From a candidate division TA06 bacterium (lineage in GTDB: Bacteria; Edwardsbacteria; AC1; EtOH8): DNA of 64,000 nucleotides. The position numbers and the translations under genes were made by a program. Numbering within the stretch: the stretch's first letter is position 1; each line of letters starts with the position of its first letter. Where the stretch lies: positions 394,495 to 458,494 of the forward strand of contig JACRJI010000008.1 in assembly GCA_016235665.1 (NCBI GenBank), given 5' to 3'. Below, one piece after another: positions 45,681-54,959 of the stretch. The notes under the pieces were generated by a model, which worked only from the letters and a program-made list of their open reading frames with translations, made no database searches and was not told the DNA's origin.

Positions 45681-45765
45681 TGGTGGTGAGGGGAGGATTT
45701 GAACCTCCGAAGGCTTCGCCGACAGATTTACAGTCTGTTCCCTTTGACCACTCGGGAACCTCACC
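45681..45765 (-). tRNA. tRNA-Tyr (anticodon GTA)
   Basis: A class II tRNA with acceptor GGTGAGG/CCTCACC, anticodon loop CTGTAAA, a long variable arm (CGGCGAAGCCTTCGG region) and T arm AGGTTCAAATCCT. CCA is encoded. A 60-residue frame (45658-45840) overlapping it is not a gene. Confidence 0.96.
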
Positions 45766-45878
45766 AATAATGTATGCCAAAATTTTGTAGAAATTGAGAA
45801 GTTCAGAAGATGAGATATTACCCTGCATTTTCGCGCTCACCTTCCCGTCTTCAATGGTTAGGATCTTCTATGTATCAA

Positions 45879-45954
45879 TGGAGCCACCGAAGGGACTTGA
45901 ACCCCCGACCAGCGGTTTACAAAACCGCTGCTCTACCAACTGAGCTACGGTGGC
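45879..45954 (-). tRNA. tRNA-Thr (anticodon TGT)
   Basis: Acceptor GCCACCG/CGGTGGC, D arm GCTC..GAGC, anticodon loop TTTGTAA, T arm GGGGGTTCAAGTCCCTT, encoded CCA. It is the first gene of the Thr-Tyr-Gly cluster, an order that precedes tuf in many bacteria. Confidence 0.96.
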
Positions 45955-46035
45955 AGGCCCTTTTGCCACTTGGTTATTCATCCTGAAACAAGCGTCCCGA
46001 GTTTGGTGGGTCAAGGGATCAAATAACAATTTGTA

Positions 46036-46065
46036 ATTTTAGCAGATTTAAGGGGTAAAAGTCAA
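46036..46065 (-). promoter_or_regulatory. Promoter of the tRNA Thr-Tyr-Gly cluster
   Basis: TTGACT (46060-46065) and TAAAAT (46036-46041) are 18 bases apart on the minus strand. The start would be near 46028, about 75 bases before the mature tRNA-Thr. Confidence 0.55.
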
Positions 46066-46142
46066 GATGAACGAAGCGTATTAACCAAAAGACCATCGTT
46101 TTTATTGCTGAAAGCCCGGGGATCAAAATGACTGTCTGGAGG

Positions 46143-46535
46143 TCATTTCCCCTTTCCCAGCACGGCTTTTACCCTGTCCACCAGGTCCTGGGGCTGAAAA
46201 GGCTTGCAGATGTAGTCCGCCGCCTTGTCCCTTAAGGCCGCCATCTTGTCCCGGGCCTCCACCTTGGCGGTCAGCATCACCACCGGGATCCCGGCGGTCG
46301 TTTCCTCGATCTTGAGTATCTTCAGAAGCTCCAGCCCGTCCAGGTCGGGCATCATGATGTCCAAAAGGATCAGGCTGGGCCTTTCCCGGTAGATCAGCTG
46401 CAGGGCCTCGTGGCCGGAAAGCATCGGCAGCACGGCATACCCGGCCTCCTCCAGGATCAGCTTGACCATGTCCAGAATGTCCTCTTCATCGTCTATCACC
46501 ATGATCTTGACCTTGTGATTGTTCTTGCCGTTCAT
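46143..46535 (-). CDS. Single-domain response regulator (receiver only)
   Basis: A 130-residue CheY-like receiver with the acidic pair in IDDEEDILD, phospho-acceptor in LILLDIMMPDLDG, Thr in VVMLTAK and Lys in CKPFQP. It has no output domain, so it probably acts by protein contact or as a phosphorelay step. It follows the histidine kinase by 43 bases, so the two likely form a pair. Confidence 0.92.
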   Translation of the reverse strand: MNGKNNHKVKIMVIDDEEDILDMVKLILEEAGYAVLPMLSGHEALQLIYRERPSLILLDIMMPDLDGLELLKILKIEETTAGIPVVMLTAKVEARDKMAALRDKAADYICKPFQPQDLVDRVKAVLGKGK

Positions 46536-46578
46536 AAACCCTCCTTTGGGTTGTGGTTGATATTATAAGAGAAATTTG

Positions 46579-48072
46579 TTACTCCGGTACCGGTAACTTA
46601 AAACTGAAGGATGTTCCTCCACCCAGCCTGCTTTCGACCTCGATCTTGTCGCCATGAGCTTCCACTATCGCCTTGACGATGGAAAGCCCCAGCCCCACCC
46701 CCCCGTATTTGCGGGTGGATGATCCGTCCACCTGGTAAAAGCGGTCGAAGATCCGGGGCAGGAATTCGGCCGGGATGCCGGCCCCGGTATCGCTGACCGT
46801 GATCAAAACCTTTGGGGAAAAGGCCTCGGCACATAAAGTGATGCTGCCGGACTGGCTGAATTTCAGGGCGTTCTCCACCAGGTTGTCCAGCACCTGGATG
46901 ATGCGGTCGCGGTCGGCCCTGACCCTGATATTGGCCGGAGAAGAAGTAAGAATCTTCAACTTTTTTTTGTAAGCCTCGGCCCGGTAGTTGGCGGCCGCTT
47001 CTTCCAGCAGCGGTTTGATCTCGAATACGGTCTCATTAAGCGCCAGGTGCCCGGCCTCGATGCTGGTGATGTCCACCAGTTCCACGATCTGATGAGTGAG
47101 CTTTTTTAAGTTGCGGCGGATCACCTCCAGACCCTTTTGCTGTGGCTGGCTGATAGGCCCCATTTTACCATCCAGCAGATACTCGGTATAACCGACGATT
47201 GCGGTCAAGGGTGATTTTAGTTCATGTGAAACATTGGCTATAAACTGGCTTTTAAGCTTGTCCAGTTCCCTTAAACTGAGGTTGGCCTGGTACAGTTTTT
47301 CGTAGGACTCGGACAAGGCCTCCATGTTTTCCTTGAGCTGCTGAGACATCAGGTTGAAATCATCGGCTAGTTCGCCAAGCTCATCCCTTGTGTTGATCTC
47401 CACCTGCTGGCCGATATTGCCCTTTCCCACCTGCCTGATGGTCAGGGCCAATCTTGTTATGGGATCAGTGATGGCCTTGGCAGTCAGAAAAGCCAGTAAT
47501 ATCCCAACGACCACAAACAGAAGTGTCAAAAGGATCACCTGCCCTAAAATGCTGTAGATCAACTGCCCCAGTGACCTGTAGTTTGATAGATAACGGACAG
47601 ATATCCTGTGATCCCCTCCTTCATCATAATAAGGCACCATTATATCCAGCCCCTCGGTGTCACCAGCCAATTTGGCTTTTTGCTGGGATGATTCCCTGAG
47701 CTTGGCCCGCTGAGCTGTTTGTTGGCCGGCTGCGAATGGCGCTGGCCACTCATTAGAAGGAGCCTCCGGAAGGGCTGAGTCAAAAAGCACCATCCCTTCG
47801 GTATTGATGATCTGTATGGATTCCATATGCTGGTTATGCCTGATCAACCCAATTACCTGCTCCCGCAATCTGCTTTGATCCCGGCCATAATATCTTTCGA
47901 AGCTTTGTCCGATCTGGGAAACCGTCAGGCTGGCAAACGAACCGACATTGGCCTCTATCTCTGATTTCAAATACCTGCTCCTGGTGAACACCGTGGCTAT
48001 GGCATTTACCAGCAGGATCACCACCACCATTATGCTGATGGCCATGGCGAATTTCTGTTTGAGGCTTCTCAT
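46579..48072 (-). CDS. Membrane sensor histidine kinase
   Basis: A 497-residue kinase: membrane helix about 8-30, periplasmic sensor to about 165, second helix (168-192), HAMP (to about 245), a HisKA domain with SHELKSPLTAIVGY, and HATPase with DNLVENALKFS, VSDTGAGIP, and GGVGLGLSIVKAIVEAHG. The signal is unknown. The partner is the receiver gene downstream. Confidence 0.95.
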   Translation of the reverse strand: MRSLKQKFAMAISIMVVVILLVNAIATVFTRSRYLKSEIEANVGSFASLTVSQIGQSFERYYGRDQSRLREQVIGLIRHNQHMESIQIINTEGMVLFDSALPEAPSNEWPAPFAAGQQTAQRAKLRESSQQKAKLAGDTEGLDIMVPYYDEGGDHRISVRYLSNYRSLGQLIYSILGQVILLTLLFVVVGILLAFLTAKAITDPITRLALTIRQVGKGNIGQQVEINTRDELGELADDFNLMSQQLKENMEALSESYEKLYQANLSLRELDKLKSQFIANVSHELKSPLTAIVGYTEYLLDGKMGPISQPQQKGLEVIRRNLKKLTHQIVELVDITSIEAGHLALNETVFEIKPLLEEAAANYRAEAYKKKLKILTSSPANIRVRADRDRIIQVLDNLVENALKFSQSGSITLCAEAFSPKVLITVSDTGAGIPAEFLPRIFDRFYQVDGSSTRKYGGVGLGLSIVKAIVEAHGDKIEVESRLGGGTSFSFKLPVPE

Positions 48073-48177
48073 TTATGCTTGCAGTCTGATCTTGTTTTTG
48101 ATCTTACCGGACGAATGAGCGGTGGTCCCACACCAGTATCGTATCCTTGAACCCTTGAATCGTATCAGCAGGACACA

Positions 48178-48972
48178 TCAAGCCGGCCTGCCGGGCTTGA
48201 CCCCCTCGGTTGCAATCCACCACCCGGTGAAAAGAGGCCAGGGATGAGGCAGGCGGCCCAGCAGGCTGAACAAACTGATGAAGGTTCTTGCCAGACTGGC
48301 CGGAGCGTTATGTTTGGCCAGCCATTCCATAATGGTAACAGCTCCGACAGGAACGTGCATGACCCCTGTCTGACGGCCGTTGGCGAACCCGGCATTGGTT
48401 AAAAGCGACCTGACCTGGCCGGCCCTGTAAAAATAGCCGGTCTGGTATTCTTTTTTCTTAAAACGTTCGGCCAGCCTTACACCCAATTTGAAGAAAGGAT
48501 TACTGCCGGAGTTGAGTGCCAGCACCAAACGGCCTCCCGGCTTTAAGACACGATAACATTCGTTGATGGCTTTTTCAATCTCAGGAAAATGGTCAAAGGT
48601 AGAAGGTGAAACAATCAGATCAAAGGTTTCATCCTGGCAAGCCAGGAAACGGGCATCACTGCAGATGATCCTAACATTTTTCCCCGCTTCCGTCAGTCTG
48701 GCCTGCGATTTCCGGCATATCCCGGAAGAAATGTCCATTCCGAAAACTTCCGAGATACTGTCCGGATATACAAATAGTCCGGGGTCGCCCAGAGCCGCCT
48801 CGTACAGGTCGGTATAGAGTATCCTTCCTTTTTTTCCCAGCCCCCAGCGCGATAAAAGGTTCCGATACTCACCCGTCTTATACCGGGCCAGCACTGGAAG
48901 CAGATAATATCCTTCAACTGAATCGGCGACCTGGTTCCAGTATTTATTTTCGGGCAGGGGTCTTCCCGTCAT
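48178..48972 (-). CDS. SAM-dependent class I methyltransferase
   Basis: A 264-residue protein with a UbiE-like core: VFGMDISSGICRKSQARL, IICSDARFLACQDETFDLIVSPSTFDHF and YRVLKPGGRLVLALNSG. The usual motif I is replaced by a PDSISEVFGMDIS version. C-terminal region hydrophobic. It ends a four-gene operon, overlapping the glycosyltransferase by 4 bases. The substrate is probably the product of that operon. Confidence 0.85.
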   Translation of the reverse strand: MTGRPLPENKYWNQVADSVEGYYLLPVLARYKTGEYRNLLSRWGLGKKGRILYTDLYEAALGDPGLFVYPDSISEVFGMDISSGICRKSQARLTEAGKNVRIICSDARFLACQDETFDLIVSPSTFDHFPEIEKAINECYRVLKPGGRLVLALNSGSNPFFKLGVRLAERFKKKEYQTGYFYRAGQVRSLLTNAGFANGRQTGVMHVPVGAVTIMEWLAKHNAPASLARTFISLFSLLGRLPHPWPLFTGWWIATEGVKPGRPA

Positions 48973-49694
48973 TTAGGGCCGCCCCATTTTTCGGTCCGGG
49001 CCAGATATCTCAGCACCGGGATCATCACAAAACCTTCGTACATTATCTTAAAATTGAAGGTGGATGTGCCCCGCTGCCGGTCAATGAACACTATTGGGAT
49101 CTCCTTGACCCTGAAACCGGAAAGCAGGCTGCTGTATAATAGTTCCTGCACGATGGCCGGCCCCCGGGAGATCAGGGTGTCCACATCCACGGTTTCCAGC
49201 ACTGCCCGTTTGAAGGCACGGTAACCTGAAGTGCAGTCGCGGATACTGATGCCCAGTACCCGGCGGATGTACCAGTTGGCAAAGACCGTGATGGCATGGC
49301 GCATCCAGCCCCGTCCCACATCGGCACCGCCCGGCACAAAGCGGGAGCCCAGCACCACGTCGGCCTGATCCAGGCCGTCAAGCAGGGCCGGAAGGTATTT
49401 TGGGTCGTGCGAAAAATCAGCGTCCATCTCCACCACCGCCTCGGCCCCCCAGTTCAGGGCATAGCGCAGGCCGGCGATGCCCGCCAGCCCCCGTCCCCGG
49501 ATCTTGGTGCGGTGCAACACGTGGACTCTGGGGTTTTGGGCCGCCAGTTCATCGGCGATCCTCCCGGTGCCGTCGGGGGAATTGTCGTCCACCACCAGGA
49601 TGTCCACCCCGGGAGAAAAGCTGAATATCTGGCTGGTCAGCCGCTCCAGGTTCTGGGCCTCGTTGTAGGTCGGGACCATGATCATGGTCTTCAT
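48969..49694 (-). CDS. Polyprenyl-phosphate mannose synthase-like GT2 glycosyltransferase
   Basis: A 241-residue GT-A enzyme like dolichol-phosphate mannose synthase: MVPTYNEAQNLERL, ILVVDDNSPDGTG, VVEMDADFSHDPKYLP (DxD metal site), GSRFVPGGADVGRGW, and DCTSGYRAFKR. It lacks C-terminal membrane helices. It would load a sugar onto a lipid carrier. It is 3 bases after the radical SAM gene. Confidence 0.9.
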   Translation of the reverse strand: MKTMIMVPTYNEAQNLERLTSQIFSFSPGVDILVVDDNSPDGTGRIADELAAQNPRVHVLHRTKIRGRGLAGIAGLRYALNWGAEAVVEMDADFSHDPKYLPALLDGLDQADVVLGSRFVPGGADVGRGWMRHAITVFANWYIRRVLGISIRDCTSGYRAFKRAVLETVDVDTLISRGPAIVQELLYSSLLSGFRVKEIPIVFIDRQRGTSTFNFKIMYEGFVMIPVLRYLARTEKWGGPK

Positions 49695-49697
49695 GCT

Positions 49698-51071
49698 CTA
49701 AGACTGTCCTTTCAGCAGGGTCATAGCTTCGGCCAGGTTTATTTTCAGCTCGGTGAGGTTGGAGATGCCTTTAAGCCTTTTGAAAATATATCCCGGCCTT
49801 AAATAGAATTTATGCATCGCTCTGCGGCGCCACTCCCCGATCCTGGCCCCGTCGGTTTCGCCTTCCAGAATATTGGATGATGATGACTGGTCCTGTTCTC
49901 CGCCCTGGACCCAGCCCCTTGATCTGGCTTCGGCCGTCAGCGGGGTCAGCGGCTTGGCCACCGGCACGTTGAAGGAGGCGAAGTCGGGATCCAGCTCCAG
50001 CGCAAGGTCCATGGTCTTTTGGAAGGATGTTTCTGTTTCCCCCGGCAGCCCGATGATGAACGTGGCCACGGTCCTGATCCCGTGCTTCTTGCACAAGGCA
50101 AAGGCCCGGCGGATGATTTCAATGGTTGTTTTCTTATGATAACGGTCCAGCATCTCCTGGTCGCCGGATTCCACTCCCATCATCAGCAATTCGCATCCCG
50201 CCCGTTTCATCGACAGCAGAATCTCTTCGGTTAAAAGATCGGCCCGGGCAAAGCAGCCCCAGGGCAGGTTTATCCGCTTGGAGATCATCTCCGATAGAAG
50301 TTTCTCCGTCCGTTCCCGGTCCGCCCCGAAGGTCTGGTCGCCGAAGGAAAAATATTTTATCCCCAGTTTCTTGAGATACAGCAGTTCCTCCATGACCTCG
50401 GGAACAGGGCGGAGTTTGTATGGCATTTGGCCGATCAGGCAGAAATCGCACTTGAAGGGACAGCCGAAATCGGTGACCACCCCGGCATAGGGAAGTTTCC
50501 GGGCAAAGGGCATCCGGTATTTTTTATAGGGAAATAGTTCGTGACGGGGAACGCCGATGGAATATTCCTTTTTCAGGGGGCTCCTTGGAGCCGAGTATGC
50601 CCCTCCGTTGATGGAGGCAATGTCCTGATGGCCAGAACGTGCCCCCTCCAAATACCCCAGCCACCCTGGCGAGCTGTAATCCAGGATCACTGCATCAATG
50701 AAACTATTGCTCCTCAACAGTCTTTCAGTATCATCAAATCCGGCGTCGCCGCTTACCAGCAGTTTTACTTCCGGCATCTCCCGCTTAAGAAGTGCGAAGA
50801 AACCAAGATCGTTCTCTAGTGAGGCCTGGCCGAAAAGGGAAATGATGTATTCCGGGTTGATATCCCTTATCTTGTCCAGGGCCTGCCCGGCTGGGAGTTT
50901 TTGGGCCATGGCGTCCAGGACTGTGATCTGATGCTTAGTGTGCAGGTAACCGCTGACCACCAACAGATCGATAGGCGGCGTCAGGTAGGCCGCCTTGGAA
51001 ACCTTGCTGCAGTAGCTGTCCCGCAGGTATGTTTTGTCGCCGGGAGGATTGAACAACAGTACTTTTGACAT
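49698..51071 (-). CDS. B12-binding-type radical SAM protein
   Basis: A 457-residue protein: an N-terminal cobalamin-binding-like domain (KVLLFNPPGDKTYL, PPIDLLVVSGYL, without a clear DXHXXG) and a radical SAM core with CPFKCDFC (Cys204, 208, 211), then GVESGDQEML and FIIGLPGETETS. Such enzymes often methylate or rearrange unactivated carbons. The start is set at 51071 (MSKVLL), 1 base after the DUF362 stop; the ATG at 51095 is inside that gene. Confidence 0.88.
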   Translation of the reverse strand: MSKVLLFNPPGDKTYLRDSYCSKVSKAAYLTPPIDLLVVSGYLHTKHQITVLDAMAQKLPAGQALDKIRDINPEYIISLFGQASLENDLGFFALLKREMPEVKLLVSGDAGFDDTERLLRSNSFIDAVILDYSSPGWLGYLEGARSGHQDIASINGGAYSAPRSPLKKEYSIGVPRHELFPYKKYRMPFARKLPYAGVVTDFGCPFKCDFCLIGQMPYKLRPVPEVMEELLYLKKLGIKYFSFGDQTFGADRERTEKLLSEMISKRINLPWGCFARADLLTEEILLSMKRAGCELLMMGVESGDQEMLDRYHKKTTIEIIRRAFALCKKHGIRTVATFIIGLPGETETSFQKTMDLALELDPDFASFNVPVAKPLTPLTAEARSRGWVQGGEQDQSSSSNILEGETDGARIGEWRRRAMHKFYLRPGYIFKRLKGISNLTELKINLAEAMTLLKGQS

Positions 51072-51072
51072 C

Positions 51073-52215
51073 CTACTTCTTCCCCAGTCTGGCAAATGCC
51101 TCCACCAGCATCTCCGGCGAAGGCGGGCAGCCCTCTACCCAGACCACTCCGGGCCGGCCCTGCAAATGCCTGGTGCATTCGCCCACCGCGATCACCCTTT
51201 GGCTGTTCCTGGGGATCGAAGCCTGGTGGCCGTAAACAAAGTCCACCCGGCCGAAAACCATCTGGCGCAGCACCGGCATCAGGCTGGCGGCCCAGCGCCG
51301 GGGATCCCGGGCCGAGGAGACCAGCCCCTCCCGGGCCGCGCCCCCGCAAAGGCTGCAGGCCAACGGCGTCCTTTGATTGTGCAGGCCCAGCATTTTCAGC
51401 ATCTCCATCTCGGGCCGCTTGAATTTGCGGGCGCAGTCCTCCAGCCGGTCACCGTTGATGTTTGATCCCAGGCTGCCCAGTCCCATATCAGCGGCCAGTT
51501 TTATATGCTCCACCTCCATCGGGTCTATTCCCATCAGCCGGCAGCCGGCGGCATCCACCGCCAAGGGATCGTCCCCGGCCACAAGAACCTTGAGATCAAC
51601 TTTCTTTCCGGCGAACAGCGGCCCGTCGCCCTCGATGGCGGTGAATCCGTCCAGAATGGTGAAGTCGGGACGGATCAGCTTATAAAGCTCGGCCACCGGC
51701 CGGTGCAGGCCGCTCTTGTGGAAATGTTTCTTGTCGGCGTAGGAAAGCAGGCCCTTCTGGTTCTTCAGGCCCAGGGTGACCAGGGTGTTGATGTGGGTCT
51801 TAAGCTTGGGCAGATTGATGTAATAAGCGTCCTTGAACATCAGGGGAAGCTGAAGTTCGCCGTCGTACCACTTCTTCACCGGATAACGCGGGGCCTGATT
51901 AAGGTCTATCAGCGGAACATTGTATTTCCGGGACAATTCTCCAAAGCCTGTTTTTTCAAAGGCCTCCAAAGGATCAACCCCCAGCCCCGGCCCTTCGGCG
52001 ATGGTGATATCCTTCACCCCCAGCGCTTTCAGGTGAACTATCAGCATCCCGGCCATGCGGGCATCGCTGACCACCCCGCTGGTTCCCGGAGCGGGAAAGA
52101 CCAGATTGGGTTTTAGCACAACCGGTTTCCCGGGCGGTATGTTGAACGGCAATTCGTTCAGCCAGCCGGAGAAATGGGAGATGTTGGATATTTTTTTTAA
52201 ATAGATCTCAGTCAT
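51073..52215 (-). CDS. DUF362 protein with Cys-rich C-terminus
   Basis: A 380-residue protein. Residues 1-265 are DUF362 (VVLKPNLVFP, YINLPKLKTHINTLVTLGLKNQKGLL, DGFTAIEGDGP, DAAGCRLMGIDP). The C-terminal part has CSLCGG, GECTR and EGCPPSP, possible Fe-S or metal ligands. The function of DUF362 is unknown. It is the first gene of the DUF362-radical SAM-glycosyltransferase-methyltransferase operon. Confidence 0.85.
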   Translation of the reverse strand: MTEIYLKKISNISHFSGWLNELPFNIPPGKPVVLKPNLVFPAPGTSGVVSDARMAGMLIVHLKALGVKDITIAEGPGLGVDPLEAFEKTGFGELSRKYNVPLIDLNQAPRYPVKKWYDGELQLPLMFKDAYYINLPKLKTHINTLVTLGLKNQKGLLSYADKKHFHKSGLHRPVAELYKLIRPDFTILDGFTAIEGDGPLFAGKKVDLKVLVAGDDPLAVDAAGCRLMGIDPMEVEHIKLAADMGLGSLGSNINGDRLEDCARKFKRPEMEMLKMLGLHNQRTPLACSLCGGAAREGLVSSARDPRRWAASLMPVLRQMVFGRVDFVYGHQASIPRNSQRVIAVGECTRHLQGRPGVVWVEGCPPSPEMLVEAFARLGKK

Positions 52216-52227
52216 ATACTCTTATCT

Positions 52228-52256
52228 ATCATAACCTTAAACTCCTTTAAATTCAA
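52228..52256 (-). promoter_or_regulatory. Promoter of the DUF362 operon, possibly leaderless
   Basis: TTGAAT (52251-52256) and TATGAT (52228-52233) are 17 bases apart on the minus strand. The predicted start is about 6 bases before the ATG at 52215. Confidence 0.4.
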
Positions 52257-52275
52257 GCAAAAACTTAACAATTAA

Positions 52276-52317
52276 TAAAAAAACAAACCCCGGGATCAAA
52301 AGCTGATCCCGGGGTTC
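52276..52317 (-). terminator. Rho-independent terminator after thpR
   Basis: A perfect 13-base-pair stem (52287-52299 with 52305-52317, AACCCCGGGATCA) and a 5-base loop, followed on the minus strand by TTTGTTTTTTT. It ends the pgpA-NUDIX-cinA-thpR run. Confidence 0.88.
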
Positions 52318-52332
52318 TATTGATTGCTGGCT

Positions 52333-52896
52333 TCAGGACAATTTAATGGTTTCCAAAGGCTGGTAAATTGGTCCGTTTTGAGTAAGAGTGCTTTTGATCA
52401 AAGCCAATTTCCCAAAACTGAACTCCATCTCCTTCAAGGGTAAGGTTCTTATTTTTTCTGCCAGTTTGTCCATCTTGTTTGGGGAACGCACCCTTCCCAA
52501 AGTAAGATGCGGCTTGAACTTTTTGGGATCCCTGGCAAAACCGCAATCAGCCAGACCGTTCTCCACAGCAATTTGCAGAGCTGAGAGTTCTTGTATCCCG
52601 TCTTTAAGTCCCAGCCATACCACCTGAGGTCGACTCCATGATGGAAAAACGCCCATTTGTCCGACATGGCAGCAAATGGCTCTATTTTTTCCGCTTTGTT
52701 TTAAGAGAAACTCTCTGGCACAGTTGAGCTGTTCAGATGTTATCTCCCCCAGAAACTTCAGTGTCAGATGTGTGTTCTTAGCTTCAACCCACTTAATGTC
52801 GGCCTGCGGCTCTTTGAGCCGGGTGATTACGTGGGCCAAATGTTCTTGGACCGGCGATGGCAGCTCCAGTGCTATGAAGCATCGGATAAGATTCAT
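52333..52896 (-). CDS. thpR: RNA 2',3'-cyclic phosphodiesterase
   Basis: A 187-residue 2H phosphoesterase. Both HxTx motifs are present (HLTLKFLG near residue 46 and HLTLGRVR near 130), and the start RCFIALELP is typical. The enzyme opens 2',3'-cyclic phosphates on RNA; its cell role is unclear. It overlaps cinA by 4 bases, a frequent pairing. Confidence 0.93.
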   Translation of the reverse strand: MNLIRCFIALELPSPVQEHLAHVITRLKEPQADIKWVEAKNTHLTLKFLGEITSEQLNCAREFLLKQSGKNRAICCHVGQMGVFPSWSRPQVVWLGLKDGIQELSALQIAVENGLADCGFARDPKKFKPHLTLGRVRSPNKMDKLAEKIRTLPLKEMEFSFGKLALIKSTLTQNGPIYQPLETIKLS

Positions 52897-54170
52897 TTAC
52901 TGCCACTACCCAGATACAGCCTTAATTCATTCAGCGCCGTCTGGGCCGCCATTTCCTTTATCTGCCGTCTGGGGCCCAGAAATCTTTTTTCGATCACCTT
53001 GATCCCTTTTGGTCCGGAAATTCCGATGAAGACCAAACCCACCGGTTTCAAAGCGCTCCCTCCGTCGGGCCCGGCTATCCCCGAGATGGAAAGCCCGAGG
53101 TCACTTTTAAATATCTTCCTGGCCCCCAGCGCCATTTCCCTGACCGTCTCTGGGCTGACCGCCCCGTGTTTTAAAAGAGTTTGCGGTTTGACCCCCAGCA
53201 TTTTTTCTTTTATCCGGTTGCTGTATGCCACAATTCCGCCTATTAAGTATTGGGAACTGCCGGAAACGTTGGTGAACCTGTCGCCGATCAGACCGCCGGT
53301 GCAGGATTCGGCCAGACCCAGGGTCAGTTTTTTCTTTTTCAGTATCAGACCCAAAACTTCTTCCAGCGTTTGTCCTTCGCTGCCGTAGATATGGTGCTTT
53401 AATGCCTGCTTCATCTTCCGGATGATCCCTCCGGCCTGCCTGTCCAGTGATTCACGATCAGCGCCGTGCAAAGTGACACGCAGGTCCACCCCCAGCTGCC
53501 CGGGCAGATAGGCCAGAACGCCGGGCTTCAAGGTCTTTTCCAATGCTGTCAGCTTTTCCGCTATGGCCGACTCCGGGATGCCGGTGGTGCGCAGGGCTGT
53601 GGACAGGATGAACCGGCGTCCGGGCGATCTTTCCAGGACGATCCTGATGCTCTCCTGCCATATGGCCTTGACCTCGCGGGGCACCCCGGGCAAAAGGATC
53701 AGTTTTTTGTTTTTAAGATCGAACAAGATACCCGGAGCCGTTCCCTGGGAGTTGAAGAGTACTTTGGCTTTTTCCGGAACCAGGGCCTGCTTAATATTGC
53801 AGGCCGGCATTTCCACTCCCCTCTTGGCAAAACGGAATTTTAAGGATTCAAGAACGCTCTTGTCCAATAACAGTTTCTTCTTGAAGTGTTTGGCCAGAAC
53901 GTTCAGCGTGATGTCGTCGCTGGTGGGCCCCAAACCGCCGGTGCAGATCACCAGGTCCCCGGCTTTGAGTCCCTGGTCTACGGCTTCGATAATGTCGCTG
54001 GGATTGTCGCCAACTGCCGTTCTCCAGACCACCGGAACCCCAATGGCCGCAAGCTCCCGGCCCAGATGGGAGGAATTGGTATCAACTGTAAGCCCAGAGA
54101 GGAGCTCGTTGCCTATGGTGATTATGACGGCTTTCAATTTCACAAAAATAACGTTCGTCGGTTGAAACAT
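52893..54170 (-). CDS. cinA: CinA-family nicotinamide-nucleotide amidase
   Basis: The 425 residues hold an N-terminal MoaB-like domain (ITIGNELLSGLTVDTNSSHL, GGLGPTSDDIT) and a C-terminal amidase (AESCTGGLIGDRFTNVSGSS, GIVAYSNRIKEKML). The latter recycles NMN to nicotinate mononucleotide. The ATG at 54170 directly follows the NUDIX stop; a GTG 9 codons later would remove a weakly conserved start. Often co-transcribed with pgpA, thpR and recA. Confidence 0.94.
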   Translation of the reverse strand: MFQPTNVIFVKLKAVIITIGNELLSGLTVDTNSSHLGRELAAIGVPVVWRTAVGDNPSDIIEAVDQGLKAGDLVICTGGLGPTSDDITLNVLAKHFKKKLLLDKSVLESLKFRFAKRGVEMPACNIKQALVPEKAKVLFNSQGTAPGILFDLKNKKLILLPGVPREVKAIWQESIRIVLERSPGRRFILSTALRTTGIPESAIAEKLTALEKTLKPGVLAYLPGQLGVDLRVTLHGADRESLDRQAGGIIRKMKQALKHHIYGSEGQTLEEVLGLILKKKKLTLGLAESCTGGLIGDRFTNVSGSSQYLIGGIVAYSNRIKEKMLGVKPQTLLKHGAVSPETVREMALGARKIFKSDLGLSISGIAGPDGGSALKPVGLVFIGISGPKGIKVIEKRFLGPRRQIKEMAAQTALNELRLYLGSGSK

Positions 54171-54944
54171 TTAAAGTTCTTTTACAGGGAACGATCCCAC
54201 AGATGCCTTTAACACCGGGATTAAATTTTCATCTTTTTCACGTTTATCTGAAGCAAGCTTCTCAATGGCATCCAGCTTCCTCGGCACGAACAACAATGAT
54301 TCTATTTCCGGTTTGATTCCTTGCAGGCTCAACTGCTTGACATATTTTATATAATTATTCTTCACTTCATCTTGATTAAGCAGTAGATCTAGCTTAAAAA
54401 CAGCGGAATAGAAATTTGACCGGCCCCCTTCTTTAAACAAATAAGGCCTGAATTGCCTTACCGTTCTGTAATCGTTCACATCTATGCCAAGTTCTTCGGC
54501 TATTTCCTTTTTTGCACTATGCGCCAGATCGATCTCATTGTTTTGAATATCACCTTTATCTATGCCGCCGCCGAACAATTGCAGTTTCTTCGGAGCAAAT
54601 GTGTCCTCGCCCATTATGCCGATCACGAATTTGCCATCTGCTGTTTCTACCAATACCGAGGTATAAATCACTCTGCAATCGTGCTCTTCGTATACATTTT
54701 TATTGATCGTGTACAAAAAATGGGCATAATCCGTCAGCTCGACAGACATCGTGATACTTTGGCTGACATGTTTTATATCACTGATCGTAAATATGTCACC
54801 TCTGAAATACTTTTTACCCTTGTTCAGTAACGATTCCCAATGCGCCACACAATCATCACTATACCACCTCGGTAATGATACTTTTTTCTGATTGAAAAAT
54901 ACTTTAACATTATCGCCAAAGGAATACAGGTTTATTTCATTCAT
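54171..54944 (-). CDS. NUDIX hydrolase-like protein
   Basis: A 257-residue AT-rich gene. The central region has GGGIDKGD and, 10 residues on, AKKEIAEELGID, matching the NUDIX box GX5EX7REUXEEXGU with a Lys for Arg and a stretched spacing. The flanks are unfamiliar. The substrate is unknown. It interrupts the usual pgpA-cinA order, suggesting insertion. Confidence 0.7.
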   Translation of the reverse strand: MNEINLYSFGDNVKVFFNQKKVSLPRWYSDDCVAHWESLLNKGKKYFRGDIFTISDIKHVSQSITMSVELTDYAHFLYTINKNVYEEHDCRVIYTSVLVETADGKFVIGIMGEDTFAPKKLQLFGGGIDKGDIQNNEIDLAHSAKKEIAEELGIDVNDYRTVRQFRPYLFKEGGRSNFYSAVFKLDLLLNQDEVKNNYIKYVKQLSLQGIKPEIESLLFVPRKLDAIEKLASDKREKDENLIPVLKASVGSFPVKEL

Positions 54945-54959
54945 GGTTCATAACCAGTT

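Noticed and set aside
45658..45840. 60-residue minus-strand open frame
   Set aside because: It overlaps the complete tRNA-Tyr gene on the same strand; the codons are tRNA sequence.
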